From Candidatus Heimdallarchaeota archaeon (GTDB taxonomy: Archaea > Asgardarchaeota > Heimdallarchaeia > Heimdallarchaeales > Kariarchaeaceae), in NCBI GenBank assembly GCA_015522385.1, contig WAMJ01000240.1:1-6226 (forward strand): a stretch of DNA of 6,226 bases. Direction: 5' to 3'. Below are positions 1-6,226 of the stretch, in pieces (the first letter of the stretch is position 1; each line of letters starts with the position of its first letter). The translations under genes and the position numbers were made by a program. Under the pieces are notes generated by a model. The model was not told the origin of the DNA. It searched no databases and was given only the letters and a program-made list of their open reading frames with translations.

Positions 1-328
1 CGATAACCACCTTCAAACTTTTACCTGTATCTGCGACATCATCAACAACAAGAATCTTCTTCCCCTTTATTTCATCCCCAGGATACTGCACAATGAGGGG
101 TTTCTCATATGTCTCCCCAATTTTTCCGTAAAACTCCACCTTGATGTTGGATGTTGTTCTTTGCTTGAAGAAATCAGCAAATAGCCTGCTTGGAATCCAC
201 CCACCTCTAGCTATCCCAAGAATAACATCGGGGATAAACCCATCCCTTTTCATCTTCTCAAAGAGTACAAGGGTGATATTGTAAGATTCTTCCCAGCTTA
301 GGACATCAAAGCTAATGTCACCTATCAT
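1..328 (-). CDS. Purine phosphoribosyltransferase (hypoxanthine/xanthine type), C-terminus cut off by the window edge
   Basis: The reading frame starts at an ATG at 328 and stays open for 109 codons to the left edge, so the C-terminus is missing. Residues 92-105 (ILVVDDVADTGKSL) are the PRPP-binding loop of type I phosphoribosyltransferases, with the two acidic residues D96 and D97 and the TGKS turn. Earlier segments, SWEE (11-14), IPDVILGIARGG (32-43) and VEFYGK (64-69), follow the layout of archaeal COG2236-type enzymes such as the Sulfolobus xanthine/hypoxanthine enzyme. Such enzymes join a purine base to PRPP to give the nucleotide and pyrophosphate (cytosolic purine salvage). The base specificity cannot be told from this fragment. 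The in-frame codons upstream reach a TGA without another start, so ATG 328 is the likely start. A TATA element 27 nt upstream suggests its own leaderless transcript, although the GTPase gene lies only 58 bp upstream on the same strand. Confidence 0.9.
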   Translation of the reverse strand, partial: MIGDISFDVLSWEESYNITLVLFEKMKRDGFIPDVILGIARGGWIPSRLFADFFKQRTTSNIKVEFYGKIGETYEKPLIVQYPGDEIKGKKILVVDDVADTGKSLKVVI

Positions 329-348
329 GAATGAGCCTGATTCTCATG

Positions 349-362
349 TGAATATATATTTC
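349..362 (-). promoter_or_regulatory. Archaeal TATA promoter of the phosphoribosyltransferase gene
   Basis: On the minus strand the sequence AATATATATT (360 to 351), preceded by a purine-rich GTAAGA stretch resembling a BRE, is centred about 27 nt before the ATG at 328. Archaeal TATA boxes lie about 26 nt before the transcription start, so the transcript would begin at or next to the ATG (leaderless). No Shine-Dalgarno motif is seen between them. The transcription start itself is inferred. Confidence 0.6.
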
Positions 363-386
363 TTACTTTAACTATTGCTCGTTTGT

Positions 387-1694
387 CTACTGCTTAAGTG
401 ATAAAATAGTTCGAGCAAGGGTCTCGAAGATGGTGAATATACCCTCATTGTTTTTAGCTGAGACTTCTAAGTATGGAACTTTGAAACCGTGCTTTGCCAC
501 CTGTTGGCTGAGGTTCTCAGCTAACTTCTTTGCGTCATCTCGTTTAACCTGCCTTTTGAGGTCTGATTTATTCCCAACTAGGAGAAAGGGGATTGCCTTT
601 CCTGGGGTATTCTGGTAGAGTTCTAAGAGCCACTTGTCGAGTTGGATGAATGAGCCCTTATCACTCAGGTCAAAAACTATGATGGCCCCGTGAATATTTC
701 TGTAAAAATTAGCTCTAACACTGGCGTAGAAGTCCTGTCCTCCCAGATCCATAAGGGTCAATTTAATCATAATACCGTCAATCTCTATAGACTTCACATC
801 CATAGATGCACCTACAGTACTAAGATGCTGCTTTATGAAATTCTTTCCCATTATCGCTCTCCTTATTGATGTTCTTCCAACACCACTGTTACCAAGCAGG
901 ACAAAATTAAAATTGGTCACTTGTTGCTCAGTTTTGGTATTGATTATCTCGGAAACAGTGCTGCTTGTAATTTCTCTTACGATTTTCTCAGGGGGGCTAA
1001 CTGGCTTACTCACGGATGACAATGCGATATTGGTTGGGGACTTCAATCCCTGCATCTCCTCCATTGTGCTCACGGGACTGTACTTGACAAATTTCGATGG
1101 ATCCACTGCTGCTGAGTTTACTTTCCCGAGAGGTGTAGGTTCTATAACTTTATACTTATTGGCATCTTCTAATCCTGCAATTTTAGGTTGTGTCATCTGA
1201 TTAGGTGGTTTTGAGACAATGTCCTCGAGCTGGCTCTTAAAATTCTCATCTGTTTGAAGGAGGTTGGTCTCCCTCTCAAGATCTATCTCCTCTTCTACCT
1301 GCTCCTCTTCAGATTCGGAATCTGCACTGCGGTGTTTGGTGGGCTTGTGGTATGTATTTCTCGTGGCCACAGGGTGGATTTTGCCGATGTTGTTTCTTGT
1401 GATTTCTCTGAAGTTAGCTGCGATGGATATAGATCCAGAGAGAGTCTCTTCGGATCCTTCAAAGAACTTTTGGATAAGCTCAGGGCTTATCCCCTTCTTC
1501 TTCGGCTTTTCTGCTTTCCCTGATACTAAGGCTTTGTTGACCCTTTCCACTTCGTTGTTGTAGTAGTCGAGATTCTTCTTGTACTCCTCTTCGCTCATCT
1601 GACCAGATAATGTCTGCTGGTACAATGAGTTGATCCACTCATATAGTTCATCGAGGTATTTCTTCATGTCTGGCGAAGAGGATTTACTACTCAC
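387..1694 (-). CDS. Ras/Arf-like small GTPase with long N-terminal extension and an arginine in place of the P-loop lysine
   Basis: The 435-residue protein has its GTPase domain at the C-terminus, residues 261-435. All five nucleotide-binding motifs are visible: G1 GNSGVGRTS (268-276), a likely G2 threonine T293, G3 DLGGQ (316-320), G4 NKSD (375-378) and G5 SAK (412-414). The G1 lysine that normally contacts the phosphates is arginine (R274, codon AGA). G3 has the DxGGQ form of Arf and MglA rather than the DTAGQ of Rab/Ras. There is no C-terminal cysteine for prenylation; the protein ends LSLKQ. Residues 1-260 are not part of a GTPase: 10-60 look helical and charged (possible coiled coil), 124-142 are very acidic, and about 160-260 are rich in Ser, Pro, Thr and Lys and probably disordered. 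The start is GTG at 1694, placed about 28 nt after a TATA-like element; ATG at 1667 (residue 10) is an alternative. It is divergent from the receptor and receiver genes, suggesting a shared pathway. Binding and hydrolysis activity are uncertain because of R274. Confidence 0.93.
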   Translation of the reverse strand: MSSKSSSPDMKKYLDELYEWINSLYQQTLSGQMSEEEYKKNLDYYNNEVERVNKALVSGKAEKPKKKGISPELIQKFFEGSEETLSGSISIAANFREITRNNIGKIHPVATRNTYHKPTKHRSADSESEEEQVEEEIDLERETNLLQTDENFKSQLEDIVSKPPNQMTQPKIAGLEDANKYKVIEPTPLGKVNSAAVDPSKFVKYSPVSTMEEMQGLKSPTNIALSSVSKPVSPPEKIVREITSSTVSEIINTKTEQQVTNFNFVLLGNSGVGRTSIRRAIMGKNFIKQHLSTVGASMDVKSIEIDGIMIKLTLMDLGGQDFYASVRANFYRNIHGAIIVFDLSDKGSFIQLDKWLLELYQNTPGKAIPFLLVGNKSDLKRQVKRDDAKKLAENLSQQVAKHGFKVPYLEVSAKNNEGIFTIFETLARTILSLKQ

Positions 1695-1717
1695 TATAGG
1701 TGAGAAGTGAACGTTCT

Positions 1718-1732
1718 CATAAATTACTTTCG
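1718..1732 (-). promoter_or_regulatory. Probable archaeal BRE/TATA promoter of the GTPase gene
   Basis: Read on the minus strand, CGAAAG (1732 to 1727, BRE-like) is followed by TAATTTATG (1726 to 1718, TATA-like). The centre is about 28 nt before the GTG at 1694, which would put the transcription start at or within a few nucleotides of the start codon. No Shine-Dalgarno sequence precedes the GTG. This spacing supports GTG 1694 as the start rather than ATG 1667. Confidence 0.5.
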
Positions 1733-1822
1733 CCTATGTTCGTAGTTGTTGCATCCACCTTAGGAAGTTTTTTGACAGTCGCAGAATAATTCCATCTAAT
1801 TTTCCAATTTGATACATGTCCT

Positions 1823-1842
1823 AGGTAACAGATAAATTACCT
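1823..1842 (+). promoter_or_regulatory. TATA promoter of the receptor/receiver operon inside a 20-bp inverted repeat
   Basis: GATAAATTAC (1831-1840) is a TATA-like element centred about 28 nt before the ATG at 1864, consistent with a leaderless transcript. It lies within a perfect inverted repeat, AGGTAA (1823-1828), eight bases, TTACCT (1837-1842). A symmetric site overlapping the TATA box is where archaeal repressors commonly bind, so this may be an operator. No binding protein can be named, and a 6-bp arm could arise by chance in AT-rich DNA. Confidence 0.45.
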
Positions 1843-1863
1843 CGAAATAATGGCACTTGTCTA

Positions 1864-2940
1864 ATGACTTCCATAGAATATTTCCTCAATGAATTACTGA
1901 TCTTTGGATTCTACCTACTAGTATTCATTCTAGTGTACAATACCTTCCTCAAGACGATGTTCAGGAAGGTGCTAAGGGCATCTAGAGTAACCGCCTCCGC
2001 TACAAATTTAATCATCATTGGAAGTTCTATTTCATCGTTCTCTACTCTACTCGTCATTTTGGTATTGACAAGCCAAGGACAGAGTTTGAAGCTTTTCGAC
2101 CTCACCTTTGGTCTTACCATGTTGGCCATAATATTCATTACATCAATTCTTCTAAGCTGGAGAATTGAGCAGAAGGTAGCTAGACCTCTCGATGCGGTAG
2201 TCAAGCAGTCAAGCAAGTTTAGGATGGGTGACCTTCGAGAGACTGCACTCAACATTAAAGGTGTGGGAGAATCTCAAAAACTTTTGGAGGAGAACCGTTT
2301 ACTCGCCAAGACCATCAGAGTACTAATAGAGAACGTAAGATCGACCTCAACCCAAGTCGCGGATTCTGCGGAGGAACTTGCAGCGGGTAGTGAGGAAGTA
2401 GCTGCCACTACAGAGGAAGTCACGGGTACAATTCAGACAATTGCAGAGGGTGCTGCGGATCAGGTACGGCAGCTTGAGGACATATCCTCCGAACTCTCGA
2501 ACATGGTGGACATCGTAGAGGATGCAATACGCCAGATCGACACAACCTCTAATATCACCTTAGATCTTGCAGAGCAGACTAACCTCGTTGCCCTGAATGC
2601 AGCAATCGAAGCAGCTAGGGCAGGTGTGGCAGGTCAGGGATTCCAAGTGGTCGCAGAGCAGGTGAGGAAACTGTCTGTGGAGTCTAAGTCTGCGTCAAAT
2701 CAAATTAGTGAGACGACGAATGAGATCAGTATGAACATTAGGGATGCAGTGCAGAAGATCATCAATGCCGTGGAGAAGATCAACGGGGTGGCAGAGAACA
2801 CTGCGGCATCGTCAGAGGAGGCTGCGGCCGCTGCAGAGGAACAATCCGCTTCTCTGCAAGAGATCACCGAGCATGCACAGAAGCTTTCTGAACTTGCTGA
2901 TAAGACTACGAATATTATTAAAGATTGGAGATTAAACTAA
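1864..2940 (+). CDS. Methyl-accepting chemotaxis-type receptor lacking a sensory domain
   Basis: The 358-residue protein has three likely membrane helices (about 8-29, 47-69 and 78-99) joined by short loops, so there is no room for an extracellular ligand-binding domain. A HAMP-like linker follows (about 100-158), with the ARPLDAV proline motif and GDL at 122-124. The rest is a long alpha-helical signalling hairpin with its tip near 237-270 ([18 protein letters not shown], then [14 protein letters not shown]), the part that in chemoreceptors contacts CheA and CheW. Glu/Ala-rich helical segments at 168-187 and 318-334 are where adaptation methylation would be expected. In the tip, V255 and Q258 replace the Glu and Arg of the common AGExGRGF motif. 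The start is ATG 1864, with no Shine-Dalgarno but a TATA box about 28 nt upstream. It is the first gene of a two-gene operon with the receiver protein. The input could be membrane state, a partner protein or a small molecule in the membrane; the sequence does not say. Confidence 0.93.
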   Translation: MTSIEYFLNELLIFGFYLLVFILVYNTFLKTMFRKVLRASRVTASATNLIIIGSSISSFSTLLVILVLTSQGQSLKLFDLTFGLTMLAIIFITSILLSWRIEQKVARPLDAVVKQSSKFRMGDLRETALNIKGVGESQKLLEENRLLAKTIRVLIENVRSTSTQVADSAEELAAGSEEVAATTEEVTGTIQTIAEGAADQVRQLEDISSELSNMVDIVEDAIRQIDTTSNITLDLAEQTNLVALNAAIEAARAGVAGQGFQVVAEQVRKLSVESKSASNQISETTNEISMNIRDAVQKIINAVEKINGVAENTAASSEEAAAAAEEQSASLQEITEHAQKLSELADKTTNIIKDWRLN

Positions 2941-2942
2941 TT

Positions 2943-2949
2943 AAGGGAT
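2943..2949 (+). promoter_or_regulatory. Weak ribosome binding site for the TTG-started receiver gene
   Basis: AAGGGAT lies 5 nt before the TTG at 2955, in the 14-bp gap after the receptor stop codon. It matches the archaeal Shine-Dalgarno only partly. An in-frame TAG at 2949-2951 rules out any start further upstream, which makes TTG 2955 the only start that retains the whole receiver domain. Confidence 0.45.
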
Positions 2950-2954
2950 AGACT

Positions 2955-4364
2955 TTGAAATCAATTATTGGAAAGGGGGTAATAGTTGATGACTCTCATT
3001 ATGTTCAGAGCCTACTAGAGACCATCCTACTAGAGAATAATTTCCAGATTGTAGGGACTGCACAATCGGGTAAGGAAGCGTTTAAGATAGTTGCAGAAAC
3101 CCGCCCTGATGTTGTCTTTCTGGATATATCCCTCCCCGATCTATCAACTGGCGAAATTGTCAGGGGTCTTCTTTCGATCAACCGGAACATCCGGATAGTG
3201 ATTATGGGATCTATCGCAGTCCAACGTCCAGTCCTCCGTCTGATCAACCAAGGAGCTAGCGATTACATCCCTAAACCGGTAGTGAGGAGTCAGGTGGAAT
3301 ACCTGCTGAAGAAAATTGAACTCGAAGACAGGTTCCAGCGAATGAGTAGACTGGAAATTGTCGTCTACCTCCATGGTATTTACTACGCAGAGATAATCAA
3401 AACAGCTTCCATGGAGATGACAAAGGAGGTGACCTCCGCAGTCACAAAGCCTCTGAAACGTCTGATGAAGCAGTACCCTGATAGGTACACCATAGACATT
3501 AACACAAAACGCATCTTCGTTCATATAGACGAGAGTGAGACCCACCTGATCAAAAAAGTCTACCGTCAGGTGAACAATCTCTACCGAAGCATCCTAAGGA
3601 ATCTGGAGAAATTCATGGATCATGATACACTAATCAGCTTCCTACAGGAGGCCTTCCAGTCTTTTGGCTATATTGCTGGACATATCTACTCCGAGCTTGA
3701 ATACAATTTTCCGACATGGAAACAGTATTCTCCCTCATTTGTAAGCTCTACAATAACAGAGAGAGGAAAGGTCATAGAGTACATCCCTATGGCAAATTTC
3801 ACTTGGAAATCTGAACCTATCTATTCAAACGAGACCAGAAGATTAAACGTCTACAGAATCGCTATGAATTTCGATCCAAGATTCGCACCGAAATTTCCAC
3901 GTAAGATCAAGAGGGACTTTGAGATATTTGGGATTTACTCGATCTTCGATGATATCGTGGGACCGAAGACCGCTATTATCTATCCCCCTCCAACGTCTAC
4001 ACTTGTCCAAGAGCAACTGAAGGATATCCCCAAGCTACTGGATTTGACTGGTGCTCGTGAACTGGAGCCATTCATTCATGCCTCTGAGTCCTTCGCCAGT
4101 GTTAATCTCGTCTTCTCTACCGAACGTGAGGATATGCGTGGGTCATACTTCGATCAGATGCTGTCTATTTGCGTAATGCCCCTCGACATCAATGTCCTTG
4201 GTAAGCTCTCACAGCTCAAGGGTATCCTCCGGGCAATTGTTGCACAGATCTCGGAGAGTGTCCGTAGCATGTCCGCAGCCGAGATAAACAATCTAGGGAA
4301 GTACAAGAGCGAACCTTCCGAAATCATCTCTGAGCTCGTGGACGAAGTCCGTAGATTTGTATGA
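2955..4364 (+). CDS. Receiver-domain protein with a large uncharacterised C-terminal region, possibly longin/roadblock-like
   Basis: Residues 7-125 are a response-regulator receiver domain: acidic pair D12/D13, phosphoacceptor D57 in VFLDISLPD, and conserved K107-P108 after GASDYIP. The usual switch Thr/Ser appears to be G85 (IVIMGS), next to S86, so phosphorylation-driven switching may be altered. Residues 126-245 are mostly helical (for example 145-173, 195-222 and 224-246) and match no family I recognise. Residues 246-320 are rich in Tyr, Phe and Arg. Residues 322-440 alternate strands and helices: FGIYSIFDDIVGPKTAIIYP (325-344), then SFASVNLVFSTE (379-390), a second hydrophobic strand near 402-411 (MLSICVMPLD) and a long helix (415-440). 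This resembles the longin/roadblock fold, a tentative assignment by eye. There is no DNA-binding helix-turn-helix, GGDEF or other common output domain. The start is TTG, 14 bp after the receptor gene, so the two are co-transcribed and the receptor may feed it through an unlinked histidine kinase. Confidence 0.88.
   Translation: MKSIIGKGVIVDDSHYVQSLLETILLENNFQIVGTAQSGKEAFKIVAETRPDVVFLDISLPDLSTGEIVRGLLSINRNIRIVIMGSIAVQRPVLRLINQGASDYIPKPVVRSQVEYLLKKIELEDRFQRMSRLEIVVYLHGIYYAEIIKTASMEMTKEVTSAVTKPLKRLMKQYPDRYTIDINTKRIFVHIDESETHLIKKVYRQVNNLYRSILRNLEKFMDHDTLISFLQEAFQSFGYIAGHIYSELEYNFPTWKQYSPSFVSSTITERGKVIEYIPMANFTWKSEPIYSNETRRLNVYRIAMNFDPRFAPKFPRKIKRDFEIFGIYSIFDDIVGPKTAIIYPPPTSTLVQEQLKDIPKLLDLTGARELEPFIHASESFASVNLVFSTEREDMRGSYFDQMLSICVMPLDINVLGKLSQLKGILRAIVAQISESVRSMSAAEINNLGKYKSEPSEIISELVDEVRRFV

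Positions 4365-6226
<1,862 letters not shown>

Noticed and set aside
835..1200. 121-codon plus-strand open frame with a hydrophobic translation, antisense to the GTPase gene
   Set aside because: It lies wholly opposite the GTPase domain and linker, has no promoter or ribosome site, and its hydrophobicity follows from the polar codons on the real strand.
3144..3545. 133-codon minus-strand open frame
   Set aside because: It lies antisense within the receiver gene, whose receiver motifs confirm the plus strand as the coding one.

Overview
This 6.2-kb window looks archaeal, most plausibly from an Asgard-type archaeon. Three things point that way. Candidate TATA elements sit about 27-29 nt upstream of three start codons with no Shine-Dalgarno sequence, the arrangement of leaderless archaeal genes. 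The purine phosphoribosyltransferase resembles the crenarchaeal type. There is also a eukaryote-like Ras/Arf-family small GTPase carrying a long extra N-terminal region. The lineage is inferred from gene content only, and no rRNA or tRNA is present to confirm it.

Layout. Positions 1-328 (minus) hold the N-terminal 109 codons of a phosphoribosyltransferase that runs off the left edge. Positions 387-1694 (minus) encode a 435-residue Ras-like GTPase with a roughly 260-residue charged and Ser/Pro-rich N-terminal extension. A 169-bp divergent promoter region (1695-1863) separates it from a plus-strand pair: a 358-residue membrane methyl-accepting chemotaxis-type receptor with no evident ligand-binding domain (1864-2940), then, after 14 bp, a 469-residue protein with a receiver domain fused to a long uncharacterised C-terminal region (2955-4364). 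Positions 4365-4634 are AT-rich and carry the promoter of a bacterial-type NADP-dependent glutamate dehydrogenase (4635-5978). Its stop codon overlaps that of a convergent partial gene of unknown function, possibly a winged-helix protein, that runs off the right edge.

The centre of the window (387-4364) is the interesting part. A small GTPase, a chemoreceptor-like membrane protein and an atypical receiver protein are encoded side by side, with the GTPase divergent from the other two. The last 150 residues of the receiver protein read like a longin/roadblock-type alpha/beta domain, a fold that commonly partners small GTPases. This recalls, by analogy only, the myxobacterial MglA/MglB/RomR/Frz polarity system. 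It suggests a signalling module linking a membrane receptor to a GTPase switch. No CheA, CheW, CheR or CheB is visible in the window, and the functional link is inference from proximity and domain content. The flanking phosphoribosyltransferase and glutamate dehydrogenase are metabolic genes with no obvious connection to it.
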